Assembly (NCBI GenBank): GCA_000331325.2
Contig: CM003429.1
Span: 589,001-653,000, forward strand
Length of the DNA: 64,000 nucleotides
Source: Crithidia fasciculata
Taxonomy: Eukaryota; Euglenozoa; Kinetoplastea; Trypanosomatida; Trypanosomatidae
Reading direction: 5' to 3'
The stretch's first letter is position 1, and each line of letters begins with the position of its first letter. The position numbers and the translations under genes were made by a program. The notes below the pieces were generated by a model. The model had not been told where the DNA came from, searched no databases, and saw only the letters and a list, made by a program, of their open reading frames with translations. Positions 27,836 through 38,815 of this stretch are shown here, one piece after another.

Positions 27836-30051
27836 ATATTCACCTAATGTAGAGAGGCGAAAGGAGGAAGAGATCTACAAGTCTTTGTGGAGCGACGTGT
27901 AAGGAGCGCTTCTTGATTTAGAAGAAGAAAAACCTAGCAGCAGCAACAGAGAGACACTGCTGTACTTTTGTCTAGAAAGGATGGACGTGTTTCTCTTTGG
28001 AAGCAGAGCGAATTGAGAGAGAATATGCGCAGAACGGTCTTTTTTTTTTCCCTCTTGCTCTCTTTTCTTCTCGTTTTCCGAAAGAGTTCCTGCTTCCATT
28101 AAAGCAGAGTGGTTTTCATGTACATTCCTTTTTTTTTACTCTGTAATTTTTTTTGGTTTTGGTGAACAATTTAGATGTAAAGCGAAGTGAGGGTCATTAA
28201 ACAAAGTGATCCGACTCGTTGGGAAGACACACAGGTGCGGGGAAATCACTTCAGAGCGTGTGGTGTTGCAACAGCAGCACCAGTTAGCGCTCTTCTTTCT
28301 CCTGCACTTGCTGTCTGCTTCGGCACAGTGCCTCTTTTCTTACTGTATTTCTTGTTTAAATTCTTTTTTACCCTTTTCCATGCGCTGCTTTCAGTGCCGT
28401 TGCGCGTACACGCGTGTGGGTGCGAGACTACGTCCCTCGACGTCATGGTGTGGACGCTTGTTTCGATATGCGATCTCTTGAGCAAACAAAACAAAGAAAA
28501 GAAAAAAGAGAAGCAAGGGCCAGCGAACTGGGATGCTCTTCAGAAAAAAAAAACAAAAAGGACCAGCATCGCGACACATGAAAGATGCTGTCCGCTCTCA
28601 TGTCTTTTCCTCTCACCAAATCGCTCACGGCGTTGCTGCGTCCTTTGTTCCTTTATGCACGCGCTGCCTCTGCTGAGAGAAAGTCGCGCCGCAAGCGTGA
28701 ATTGAGAAGGTACAGCTTCGACTGGGGACTGCGTCAAGCACCACTGCGCAGAAGAACGATTGTGTCTCTGCCGCTCCGTCAAGACCCGTCTGCAACGGCG
28801 AATACGCACAGAGAGAGAGTGTGTGTGTGGGTGCAGACGCAATACGGGCTGCGCTATCTCTTCAAATTTTAAGATTTCAACTTGTTATGTCGACTGACTT
28901 CTTTCCTCTTTTTTCTCATATTTTTTGTTTTACGCATGAAAACATATTCCCCTTGTACAACGTCTTTTTCTTCAAAGAAAGATACGCACAACTCCTCTAC
29001 ATAAACACATTTAGACAGCAACACATACACTCTATTTCATAACCACGTGTATCCACGCAGCTCTACAACGTTGTCCTCCTCCCATCTCCGCTTTTTCTTC
29101 CCCTGATTTTTCTCGCTCAAGAAGTAATCGCTACTCTCTTTCTGCTTCCCGCGTGCGTTTTCTTGCACCTTTTCACGAAAGTGAATTACGTTATCGGGTC
29201 GGCCGACGGACGCCTCAGCTGCGAAGCATACCGGTGTTTTTTGATTCTCCTTATCATTTTCAGCCAGGATATCATTGCTGGTGCATTTTTGTTGCCTTTT
29301 GTTTTGTGCTGTTTACGTGTGATTGACTGCCGTTCTTGCGCTCATCTTTTTCTCTTTTTTTTTTTTGGCTCTTCTCATCCCACAGCCGGAGCTTGTCCTG
29401 CAGTGGCGTGCGCGTGTGTGTGTGTGTTGTCAGGAATCCGCTCGGTGCTGCTGACCGAGTGCGCAAACTCGTGCTGCTGCGGTTTGTGAGTGTTTTTTGT
29501 TTTTTATTTCTCCCGTTTGGTGTGTATGTGAGATAGTTGACAACCGTGTGTTAAATTGTCTTTTTTGTTGTTTTTGAACTGACTGCGTTGCTGTCGTGTA
29601 CGCATCGGTGAGTCTTTCAGGTAATTTTCAACAAAGCGTCCTGCGCTTCCTGGACTTGTGCGCCAGAGCAGACAAACAAACGAGCAGTTGAAGGCTGCGG
29701 GGTCGGTTAATGTTACAGGGAGTGCAGGTTATCCTCTTTCTTTTGTTCTGTTCTCTTTCTACTCGTGGCTGCTCAAGAAAGAAGAAAAAGTTCTGAATCG
29801 ACTGCCGGTTGATTCCTTTTTTGAGTGTGTTGTGCTGTTTTTTATTATTTGGCAAGGTGTAACAGGCCCGCTACATCACCGCCATATTGCTTAATTTTTC
29901 TGTGTTAGTGTTCAACCTTTTTCAGTACTGTAGCGTCACAGAAGTCTGGTGTGTGTTGCCGGAAACACGCACGCACGTGGACGCAAAGAGGCATTTGCAC
30001 CCAAATAACGGAACTTGTCTTCTTTGCTACCCTCGCGGGACTTTGCTGACA
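27836..30051. other. 2.2-kb intergenic region upstream of XRNA
   Basis: No gene seen. Many T- and A-runs (28040-28050, 28127-28137, 28541-28551, 29344-29357). The + strand frame at 28187-28705 looks like homopolymer-derived translation, not a gene. The acceptor for XRNA is likely near 29908 or 29925. Confidence 0.6.
29924..29925 (+). promoter_or_regulatory. candidate spliced-leader acceptor AG for XRNA
   Basis: AG in CTTTTTCAG. No ATG lies between it and 30052, so the 55 in-frame codons before MGVPKFF (which open with TTG) are 5' UTR. Confidence 0.45.
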
Positions 30052-33000
30052 ATGGGTGTTCCCAAGTTCTTTCGCTGGGCCGCCGAGCGCTACCCATCTA
30101 TCATCACCCCGTTTAAGGACTCGCCGCCGCCGGTGGATAATCTGTACCTTGATATCAACGGTATTATCCACAACTGTACCCACCCGAACGATGTCGACGC
30201 GACGCGGCGCAGCCCGACGGAGAAGGAGATGATCCAAGCCATGTTCACCTACCTCGAGAAGCTCTTTAACGCCATTCAGCCGCGCAAGTACTTCCTGCTC
30301 GCCGTGGACGGTGTGGCGCCTCGAGCCAAGATGAACCAGCAGCGCCAACGACGCTACCGCGCCGGTTATGAGATGATGGTGGCGCGTGAGGAGGCGCTGG
30401 CGATGGGCGAGGAGGTGCCGGAGGAGAAGGACGTCTTCGATAGCAACTGCATCACCCCCGGCACCCCCTTCATGGTGCGCGTCAGCAAGGAATTCCAGTA
30501 CTTCATCACAATGAAGCTCGCAACGGATCCGGCGTGGCAGAGCTGCCAGATTATCTTCTCCGGGCATGACTGCCCTGGCGAGGGCGAGCACAAGATTGTC
30601 GACTTTATTCGTCGCCGCAAGATGCAGCCCGGCTACGACCCTAACGAGACCCACTGCATGTACGGGTTGGATGCGGATTTGGTGATGCTGGCGCTGGCCA
30701 CGCACGAGCCGCACTTCGTGCTTCTGCGTGAGGTGGTCACCTTCGGCCCCAGCTCTCGCAAGGAGCGCGAGCGGCTGGAGGAGGACGAGGCGAAGGGGCT
30801 CGTAAAAGATAAGGCCTTCCACAAGGCGGACGAGTTCGTGCTGCTGCACATCAACCTTTTCCGCGACTACCTGCAGCTGGAGGTGCGGGAGTGCCTCGCC
30901 AAGGCGAACTCCACGGTTGAGCTGGACTTTGAGCGTGTGGTGGACGACTTCGTCTTTATGTGCTTCTTTATCGGCAACGACTTCCTGCCGACTGTGCCAA
31001 CGGTGGGCATCAACGACGGCAGCATGCCGGTGATGCTGAGCCTCTACTGCACCCACCTCCTCTCCAAGAACAGGTACCTGACGAGCAAGGGCATCATCGA
31101 CTGGCGCAACGCCGAGGTGTGGCTGAACGAGCTCGGCAAGCTCGAGTTCGAGACGCTGCGCCGCCGCCAGCAGGAGGAGGCCGAGTTCCAGAAGAACCGT
31201 GCCCGGCGCGACCCCACACACGAGGTGGACACGACAAACGCGATGCCCATCACGAACATCCTGGAGTTCAAGCAGCGCTACTACGGGGAGAAGCACGGCT
31301 TCGTGGGTGGCTGGGAGGCAAACAGCAGCGACATGCGCAAGCTGCGGGAGCACTACGTGGAGGGGCTGATGTGGGTGATGGGCTACTACTACCAGGGCGT
31401 GCCCTCGTGGAAGTGGTTCTTCCCGCACTACTACGCCCCCATGGCGTCCGACATGATCAACCTTGCTGCCATCGCGGCGCAGGTGAACTTCGACCTCGGC
31501 AAGCCCTTTCAGCCCCATCAGCAGCTGCTGGCAGTGCTTCCGCCGATGTCCTACCTGTCGATGCCGAAGGCCTACTGGCCACTGCTAAAGAGCCCCAACA
31601 GCCCCTTGGCAAAGTACCTACCGGAGCACATCGTCATCGACCGCGAAGGCGCTCGTGCGCCATGGGAGGGCATTGTGCTCATTCCGTTCATTGAGGAGCA
31701 CGTTCTGGTTGCCGCCTACAACTCGGTGCAGCGCGACGTCGACCCGGAGGACGCCGCGAACAACGTCAACGGTCCGCCACTGCGCTTCTCCTACGACTCG
31801 AAGATGAGCCCCTACGACCTCGAGGACAACATGTTCGGCCCACTGCGCAACGTCTTTGTGCGGCGTGAGCAGTACAGCTTCCCCGACATCGACCGCTTCA
31901 TCCCACAGCTCTGCCCCGGCGCGTACATCGCCACGCGGCAGCTGGAGGGCTTCAGCACGCTGCAGTCGAAGCGCAAGCTCATCAAGCCCTCCTTTGAGAT
32001 GGGTGTCGTGAGCATCTTTGGCCGTCCCACCCGCGGTGACAGCCTTCTCCTCAACGTGCAGGACTTCTTCGCCGCGCGGTCGGTTGAGGCGGTGGCGACG
32101 CTGGTGGGCAAGGAGGTGCTGGTTGGCTTCCCGCACTACAAGCGAGCTCGCGTGGCGTCGGTGAAGGACGTGCACAAGTCCATCACGGCGGCCTACAGCA
32201 AGGAGGGCACCTACAGCGGTACCGAGGAGCACAAGAACAACCGCGACGAGTCGGCTGCCTTCCTGAAGGAGGCCGACACGCACGCCCGCTTCATGAAGTC
32301 GCAGCTCGGCATTGCGGTGGAGGAGGTGCAGGTGCTCGTCTATGTGCATCGCTTCAACGGCATGCAGGTGAGCCGCCGCGGCCAAATTGAGCGGCACTTC
32401 GCCACGACGTGGACGTGCTATCCGATCCACCTCATCGCGACGCTGGAGAGCATCGAGATGAAGGTGGACAGCCGCTACGAGGAGCGCGACCGCAGCGAGC
32501 GTGACAGCGCCTTTGGTGCCCCGTGCGCCTACATCGGCCCCCAGCCCAAGTCCAACAAGCCGCAGATGGAGATGTACGGGAGCTGCGGCACCGTCACCAC
32601 GGCGGGCCAGCACGGCGCGGCGGCACAGAAGGACGAGCAGCTGATGGTGGAGCTGAAGGTGTATCAGGAGCCGCTGGTGCTGCCAGCCGACCTCGAGCAG
32701 TACGCCGCGCGCCGCAACTGGACGGAGCTGCCCAAGGTGGCGGCGTCGCTCGACATCACCCCGCGCACGCTGACGATGATCTGCAGCTCCCTCGTGACGT
32801 CGCCGCAGTTCGGGTCCCGTGAGATTGGGCTGTGCCTCAAGTTCACGGGCCGCAGCATTGCCAAGGTCGGGTTCGCGAAGCTTGTGCAGCACAGCCTGAA
32901 CCCGTGGTACATGGGCAACAAGGACATCTTCGCCCGCATGGAGAAGGAGACCGAGGACATCGGCTACCACCTCGAGAAGGCGGAGAAGGGCGACTTTGTG

Positions 33001-34539
33001 AGCAACGCCAGCAGCAACCGAGGCGGCAGCGGGACGTGGTACTTCTCACGCGAGGCGCAGGATGTGCTGCGCGAATACATCTTCCGCTTCCGCCCGCTGA
33101 TCCAGTGCATCGAGGACGGCGGCGTCAACTCGAACAGCGTGGAGCCGCAGATGTTCCTGACGGGCAAGTGGCGCGATCGTGGCGCGGATGAGGTGTTGAC
33201 AGAGATTGAAGACTTTCTGCTGCAGACGGGACTGCGTGACACCCCCATGATCACGGCAACGGAGGAGGCCTTCCCGCGTCAACTGCTGGAGCAGTTGGAG
33301 GCGAGCCTGCAGAAGCAGCAGAACCGCCCCTTCAAGATGCAGACGCTGCGCCAGGTTGCCCGGCACCAGCTGTACTTCCCAGTCACGCGAAGCAGTGGCG
33401 GCCACCTCGTCCCCCTCCCGCTGCCACAGGAGCAGTCCTTCCGCCTCGGGTCGCGTGTGGTGAACTGCCGGGCGACAGGCAGTACGCCGTTTGGTGCGTC
33501 GGGCACGATTGTGCGCCTGCTGGCCAGCGGTCGCGAGGCGGAGGTGGTCTACGACGTCCCCTTCACCGGCGGCACGCGGCTTGATGGGCGGCTGAAGGAC
33601 ACCCGCGCCGCCATCACAAAGCTGTCGGGCCTGCTCGTGCTGAAGACGAGCGGGGCGGAGGAGGAGCCGCGGCCGGCAAAGGCATCGGAGGGCGGCTCAG
33701 CGAAGCTGCGCGAGTTGGAGTTCCTGATGCACGCCAACGGCATTCACGCCGGCGATGGCAGCGGCAAGTCCACCACGACACCGCCCTCGCTGCCGGCACC
33801 GCGCAGCCCCACCGGCGCTGCCCCGGCCAACGCCGCCGCGAGCGCCACTGCTGGCCACAGTCTTGTGCCGAAGCCGCGCAGTGCCGCCACCACGGAGCCG
33901 ACGGCGACGACGACCGGGAAGCGGCCCACTCCTGCCTCTGCCACGGCGCACCTCACGTCCGCCCCCTCGCCAGTCGGCGCCGCGGCGGCGCTTGCTGCCG
34001 TCAGCACCCCCTCCGCTGAGGTGTATGCGATGTCGGGCAGCCTGAAGTTGACGGCGTCGCCGGGGAGCAACGGGATCAACGTGCAGGACCTCACGAGGCA
34101 TCTGCCCTCTCGCCTCTTCCCCTCCGCCTCGTCGCCGGTGAGCCACCCGCCCTCGACGCCGCCGTCGACAACGGCAGCAGCAACAACAGCGGCTGGTGGA
34201 AGCAGCATCCCAGCTCCCCGCTCCGCCCAGCATCACCCCGCACCGCAGCCGACAACAAGCGCCTCCAATGGCACGCAGAAGGAGCTGCAGCCGACGTCCA
34301 CGTCTCCCACCTCGCCCAACGCCTCCACCGAGGGCAGTCCTACGTCGTCTCGCAAGACGCGCGAGAGTGGAGTGATTCCCGACGAGTTCGTGAGCGGCCG
34401 TGTGCGCCTCAACTACAAAAACACCAACGCGTTGTTCCGCAACTTGCTCGAGACGTTTGTGGCGGATGAGGTGGCGAAGGTGCTCAAAGCGCTTGAGGCG
34501 GAGGAGGCACCGCAGCAGGGCGGTGGTGTCGCGAAGTAG
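30052..34539 (+). CDS. XRNA: 5'-3' exoribonuclease XRNA (XRN1 family)
   Basis: 1495 residues, beginning MGVPKFFRWAAERYP exactly as XRN enzymes do. The acidic active site is complete: Asp34 (YLDING), Asp86 (AVDGVAPRAKMNQQR), Glu177 and Glu179 (CPGEGEHK), Asp207 and Asp209 (GLDADLVML), Asp310 (IGNDFLP). Conserved region 2 follows to about residue 640. Residues about 1125-1195 look like the SH3-like domain of cytoplasmic XRN1 (RLGSRVVNC...PFGASGTIV...GGTRLDGR), which the nuclear RAT1 branch lacks. The enzyme degrades 5'-monophosphate RNA. In Trypanosoma brucei XRNA is the essential enzyme for turnover of unstable mRNAs. The C-terminal 300 residues are Ser/Pro/Ala/Thr-rich, ending in a possibly structured motif (RVRLNYKNTNALFRNLLETF). 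The length resembles the T. brucei enzyme (about 1400 residues). Confidence 0.95.
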   Translation: MGVPKFFRWAAERYPSIITPFKDSPPPVDNLYLDINGIIHNCTHPNDVDATRRSPTEKEMIQAMFTYLEKLFNAIQPRKYFLLAVDGVAPRAKMNQQRQRRYRAGYEMMVAREEALAMGEEVPEEKDVFDSNCITPGTPFMVRVSKEFQYFITMKLATDPAWQSCQIIFSGHDCPGEGEHKIVDFIRRRKMQPGYDPNETHCMYGLDADLVMLALATHEPHFVLLREVVTFGPSSRKERERLEEDEAKGLVKDKAFHKADEFVLLHINLFRDYLQLEVRECLAKANSTVELDFERVVDDFVFMCFFIGNDFLPTVPTVGINDGSMPVMLSLYCTHLLSKNRYLTSKGIIDWRNAEVWLNELGKLEFETLRRRQQEEAEFQKNRARRDPTHEVDTTNAMPITNILEFKQRYYGEKHGFVGGWEANSSDMRKLREHYVEGLMWVMGYYYQGVPSWKWFFPHYYAPMASDMINLAAIAAQVNFDLGKPFQPHQQLLAVLPPMSYLSMPKAYWPLLKSPNSPLAKYLPEHIVIDREGARAPWEGIVLIPFIEEHVLVAAYNSVQRDVDPEDAANNVNGPPLRFSYDSKMSPYDLEDNMFGPLRNVFVRREQYSFPDIDRFIPQLCPGAYIATRQLEGFSTLQSKRKLIKPSFEMGVVSIFGRPTRGDSLLLNVQDFFAARSVEAVATLVGKEVLVGFPHYKRARVASVKDVHKSITAAYSKEGTYSGTEEHKNNRDESAAFLKEADTHARFMKSQLGIAVEEVQVLVYVHRFNGMQVSRRGQIERHFATTWTCYPIHLIATLESIEMKVDSRYEERDRSERDSAFGAPCAYIGPQPKSNKPQMEMYGSCGTVTTAGQHGAAAQKDEQLMVELKVYQEPLVLPADLEQYAARRNWTELPKVAASLDITPRTLTMICSSLVTSPQFGSREIGLCLKFTGRSIAKVGFAKLVQHSLNPWYMGNKDIFARMEKETEDIGYHLEKAEKGDFVSNASSNRGGSGTWYFSREAQDVLREYIFRFRPLIQCIEDGGVNSNSVEPQMFLTGKWRDRGADEVLTEIEDFLLQTGLRDTPMITATEEAFPRQLLEQLEASLQKQQNRPFKMQTLRQVARHQLYFPVTRSSGGHLVPLPLPQEQSFRLGSRVVNCRATGSTPFGASGTIVRLLASGREAEVVYDVPFTGGTRLDGRLKDTRAAITKLSGLLVLKTSGAEEEPRPAKASEGGSAKLRELEFLMHANGIHAGDGSGKSTTTPPSLPAPRSPTGAAPANAAASATAGHSLVPKPRSAATTEPTATTTGKRPTPASATAHLTSAPSPVGAAAALAAVSTPSAEVYAMSGSLKLTASPGSNGINVQDLTRHLPSRLFPSASSPVSHPPSTPPSTTAAATTAAGGSSIPAPRSAQHHPAPQPTTSASNGTQKELQPTSTSPTSPNASTEGSPTSSRKTRESGVIPDEFVSGRVRLNYKNTNALFRNLLETFVADEVAKVLKALEAEEAPQQGGGVAK

Positions 34540-36248
34540 ATGCGGGAGTGACCATCGAAGGCGAGAAAGCAAGGTAGTGGTCTTACGCGGCGAGATGAAT
34601 GGAAGGGTCAAGGTGCCTGAAAAAAATAACTAGTATTAGGAGAAAAGCTGGAGCATGAATGTCCATTCGGAGGACATCTCGTTTTGTAGTCATTTTAAAA
34701 TTTGCTGTTGAAGCGTCCTATGTTTTTATAATGTCTGTGTTTTCTTTTGTGTATCTTTGTGTGTCGCGACACGCCCTTTCTGGAGGGGCTTTGCTTTCCC
34801 CAAACCAGGGTTTAATTTTCTCCCTTTTTCTGTATTTTGACAACACGAGGAGTGCTTTGCTGCCGCGGCTGCTTTGCCCTCACGTATTGCTGCGCACTTC
34901 CACACATACATACACACATAAAGGGAAGGAGGCGTTTGCATTAGAAGAATGAAAAAGGGAACAAGGTGCGAGGCAAAAAGCAAAAAAAAGAGGGACATGG
35001 GTGTCGACGGCGCATTTGTGTGCTTCGGCGAGTCGAGAACGGCAATATAGCAGACTAATTTGCTGGTAGGCTATGTGCACTTGTTCGAACGCGGTGTAGC
35101 CGCTTCGCTGCCCTTTTTTTTTTTTCTTCTCTTCTCTTTTTTTTTTTGATGGCGAGGCAAGTCCGAATTGGGCTCACCAATAAGTTGCGCGTGATTTCAC
35201 GCATTAAATATAAACTTGGAAGAATGTGCCACACTCGTGTGCCTTTGTGGCTAACTCGCTCTTGCCAAAGTGTGTGTGGTCGGTTGCGTGCCTTTATCTC
35301 ATGGTGTTCCCCTCTTTCTTCGTCGCGCACACTTGGCGAATGCACAGAGCGTGCATGTTCACAGCCTTTTCTTCCGCTGCGGCGTTCATCTAGCGGAGAT
35401 CCCTTATGTGGACAGAGGTGAAGGAGCGTACGGTGTTCCGTACCATCAGAGTCACTTTGAGCTGCGCAGTCGGAGTGCTGTCATCGCTCTCGCCGTACTG
35501 CTGCGGCTCCTGCGTCCCTCCTGTGGTACTGTTGCGACCAAAGGTGTTATCTGGCGTCTGCTTCTCCTCTTGCAATGCAGCTCTTTCAACTTGTTTTCCT
35601 GCTGTCTCACCCCTTCTCTTACCCGCACACCTTCTGCCTTATTGTCCGACTGAGGGAACACGAAGGAACACTCAGTACTCAAACTCTTTTTCTTTTATTG
35701 AAGAAAAAAAAAGCCAGCGAACAATATACCGGTGGTGCGACATCTGCGTTGTCTGAACGCACTGTAAATAGTAAAGAAAGAGAGAGAGTGAGAAGCCTTC
35801 ACTGCCTTTCTTTTTTGCACTGCCATTTTCTTTTGCTAGCGTAGCTTCTGTTGCCCGCACTCATTGTACAGCAGCTGACGCCTCCCTTTTTTTTTTTTTC
35901 ATTGGCACTTTTAGGTCTTCCCTATCACCTTCTTGTTTGCATCTTCCTACGCATTGAGGGAGAAGTAGGGCAACAGGGACCGAAGATCAACGTCAAATTC
36001 ACTTGCGCTTTCCTCCCTCTGAATTGCACCCGCAAGCTCCGATCACCAGAAAAGCCTCGCCGCCTCTTTTACCGGTGCTTTTTCACCAACGAAGAAAGGC
36101 ACTTTAGGCTCGCTGCTTTTCTTCCCTTCTCAGAAGAGCGGGCAGGCAACTGCACTCACTGTGTGTCCGACTAGTTAGTTGTCCTTATCTTATCAGAGAT
36201 CACCTTCGGGACCTTTCCTAGCAAACGTCAGACGTGCAAAGTAGCACC
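34540..36248. other. 1.7-kb intergenic region
   Basis: No gene seen. T-runs at 35117-35127 and 35139-35148, A-run 35704-35713 and a T-run at 35887-35900 followed by AG 35913-35914, one acceptor candidate for the LZTFL1 gene. A later one is the AG in TTATCTTATCAG near 36196. Confidence 0.6.
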
Positions 36249-37085
36249 ATGGACCCACTGTCCGGCCTCACCTCCGAGTCGCGCGCCGTCATCGACAACT
36301 TCTTCCGCTGGTCGAAGCTTTCCCTAGACAAGTTCAAGCGCGACCTGACCGTGGAGGCTGGCGCCTACCAGTCTGGCAACTTGTGGCGCGACAGCTACAC
36401 GAAGGCTGATGTGGCGCAGATGCTGAATGGGCAGCTGGCGATGCTGCTTGGCGTCGTGGACACGCAGGTGGACAGCACGACGTCCGCCTCGGCGGAGCTG
36501 ATACGCGCCGTTCTGCGGCAGGCCGACCTGCAGCGGCTAACGTTGACGGTGGACGCGACGGCCGTGCTGAACAACGCCGGCGGCGTCAACGCGATGGGCG
36601 AGCACGGGCGGCAGCTCATGAGCGGCCCGACGAACCGGCTGGCTCCGTTGACGCTGGCGGAGGCGGGAGGGGAGGCGGCTCGCCAGCTCAGCGAGGCGAA
36701 CGCTGAGGTGCGCCGCTTGCAGGGGAAGCTGCAGCAGGTGACGGACGCCTACACGCAGGTGATGAGTGGTCGCTCGGCTGACACGGCGAGTCTGCTGTCG
36801 ATGCAGGACGCGATGAACGACAAGGAGCGGGTGGCGGCGCAGCTGGCGGCCAGGTGCCAGAACCAAGATCCCACGCTGTTCGCGGCGGTGCAGGCGCTCC
36901 GCTCCGAGGTGGCCGAGGCAAAGCGGGAGCTCGCGACGCGGCTGAACCAGTCCACGCAGTACCAGCAGGTGAAGCAGCTCCTGGCGCAGCGCAACCAGCA
37001 GATAAAGACGATGCGACAGGAGCTCGCCACGTACAACCCTGCCTACCGCCAGCAGGCGAACGACATCGACGCCGAGGATGACTGA
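36249..37085 (+). CDS. LZTFL1: LZTFL1/BBS17-like protein
   Basis: 278 residues from ATG 36249 (MDPLSGL); the open frame starts five codons upstream at a GTG. The N-terminal 90 residues are helical (SRAVIDNFFRWSKLSLDKF), and SYTKADVAQMLNGQL matches the DEVSEVLNGL stretch of human LZTFL1. After a short Pro-containing linker, residues 140-265 form a coiled coil. The C-terminal signature QYQQVKQLLAQRNQQIKTMR followed by LATYNP corresponds to AYRNMKEILTKKNDQIKDLR and LAQYEP of the human protein. Length (299 in human) agrees. LZTFL1 binds the BBSome and controls its ciliary entry and exit, so in a trypanosomatid the expected site is the flagellum base and flagellar pocket. Confidence 0.88.
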   Translation: MDPLSGLTSESRAVIDNFFRWSKLSLDKFKRDLTVEAGAYQSGNLWRDSYTKADVAQMLNGQLAMLLGVVDTQVDSTTSASAELIRAVLRQADLQRLTLTVDATAVLNNAGGVNAMGEHGRQLMSGPTNRLAPLTLAEAGGEAARQLSEANAEVRRLQGKLQQVTDAYTQVMSGRSADTASLLSMQDAMNDKERVAAQLAARCQNQDPTLFAAVQALRSEVAEAKRELATRLNQSTQYQQVKQLLAQRNQQIKTMRQELATYNPAYRQQANDIDAEDD

Positions 37086-38815
37086 TGCCTTTCGCTCGCG
37101 CGCTGTGTTCTACTCTCGTCGGCACACGAGTCACTGGGTGAAGAGCCGGAGACGTGTAGCCTTGCTCATGTTACGTTTTGTCCGGAGCGATCTGTTGCGT
37201 GCAGTGCGTGGCACCGCGCCAACTACTTGTGCATTTCTGTTTTGTTGCGGGTTCCTTGCTTTGTTTTAAGAAGTCTTCTGAAAAAGAAGGTGAGCAACTC
37301 TTTTTTTTTCTCTCCTCAATATCCAAGTGACACTCAAGAACACAAGCGCTAGCAAGAAGAAGAAGAAAGTCATCGCGGAGCCTGGCAGAGGGACGCTGGT
37401 CAGAAAAAACGGGAAGTGAGGAAGACAGATACGAGGATTGGAAAGGTCTTTCGCTGCAAGGACTAAGGTATGCAGAAAGTTGTCCACTAATAGGCAAAGA
37501 TGACGGAGGTGGAAGGGCATCATTATTCTAAAGGCGAATGCATCGCGTTGCACACTTTACAGTTTTCCAACATCTTTTTTGTTTTGTACCCCAATGAAGA
37601 AGCTTGTTTAGCTGCGTGTGCCCGTCGCCCATTTTCTCTTGCTTCACTCCTCTGCCTTTACCCTCCTCTTTCTCTCTTCTTTAAACATCACCCTTCTCCG
37701 TACAAACTGGGCCACTCTTTTTTTTCTTTTTTTGCTGCTCCGGTGTATCTTAGGTGCACTCTGTGGACCGGCGCGTGCACGCACACCAAGCAACACTACT
37801 CTACATTCGCTATTCTCTCTCCGCGGAGAGGCCATATTAGTACGCGGCAATTTTTAGCATCCACGCGTACACACTCACACACTGACACACACACGTCCGG
37901 GGTGGAGTGGGACTCTTCAATACGAGAAGCAACGGACCTCATGAAGGCTACCGTTGACTTCCATTCCTCTTCTCTGTCCCCTCTTCTTCTTTTCTCGCTT
38001 TGCCCGCTTCCTTAAGCTCTGCCTTCTCCCGTCTTCTCTTTCTTTTCTCGTTGCGTTCCCCCCTCTCTGCGGCTCTCCCTGTTGCTTCGCACTCTTTCTT
38101 TCTCCACACATTGGACACGGTAGTGGGGCCGCACGTGTGTTTCTGTCTTTATCTCTTTTTTTTCTCTTCTCTCCTTCTTCCTTTTTTTATTCGTGAGTTT
38201 TCTTCCGTGTCAAACAAAGGAACAAAAAACGCTTCTATCCTTCTCACGCTGTTGACACGTGAGTGCGTCCCCTCCCTCCCCATCCTCCTCTTTCACCCTT
38301 CCCTCCTGCGCCGTCGCCGCTGAAACGTTCCATTTCCTGTTTTCTTTTTTTTTTTCTGCCTCTCGTAGCGTTCTAACAAAAGGAAAAAAAAGGAAAAAAA
38401 GGCAACATTACTCACTGCTCGCTATCTTCTCTGTTGTTTCTGGGCTGTGAAAGCTGCAAACACAGCTTTTTCTTCTTTTTTTTTTCCTAGTGAGTCTGCA
38501 TTGTGCTCTGTGGCAGCGGCGAGAGGCGTCAACGCAGCAGCAACTGAGGGGCACGGGAAAGCACGTAGAAGTCTCCTTCAGCCCTCTCTGTCATTTCTTG
38601 AATCCTCCTTTTTTTTTTCTGTTTCATTGTGTGCAGCTTTGTGGTTCTTCTCCCTCTCTCTTCACCTTTTACCGGCGTCTTGGTCGCGCTCCCCACTTCT
38701 GCACACTGCAGGAGCTGCCTGCTTGGTTGGCAAGCAGCGCAGAAAAAAGGGGACACGTAGCTTGAGCCTTTCACGCTTTCTACTATTGTTTGAGAGAGCG
38801 ATTGCTGGCGGCAGC
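37086..38815. other. 1.7-kb intergenic region
   Basis: No gene seen. CT-rich tracts dominate (37620-37740, 37960-38060, 38085-38200, 38250-38365). The frame at 37500-38015 translates these tracts and is not credible. The probable acceptor for the next gene is AG 38710-38711 (CACACTGCAG). Confidence 0.6.

Noticed and set aside
28187-28705. 172-codon + strand frame upstream of XRNA
   Set aside because: No motif, Lys and Phe runs from A- and T-tracts. No plausible acceptor-start arrangement.
29905-32970. Two long - strand frames (537 and 450 codons) opposite XRNA
   Set aside because: Antisense shadows of a strongly conserved gene, with the same compositional cause.
37500-38015. 171-codon + strand frame
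   Set aside because: Translation of pyrimidine tracts into Ser/Phe/Leu runs; typical of UTR and splice-region DNA.
38447-38815. 123-codon N-terminal extension of the PsbP/Mog1-like protein
   Set aside because: Starts at GTG, contains no ATG, and translates a CT-rich splice region. An acceptor lies inside it at 38711.
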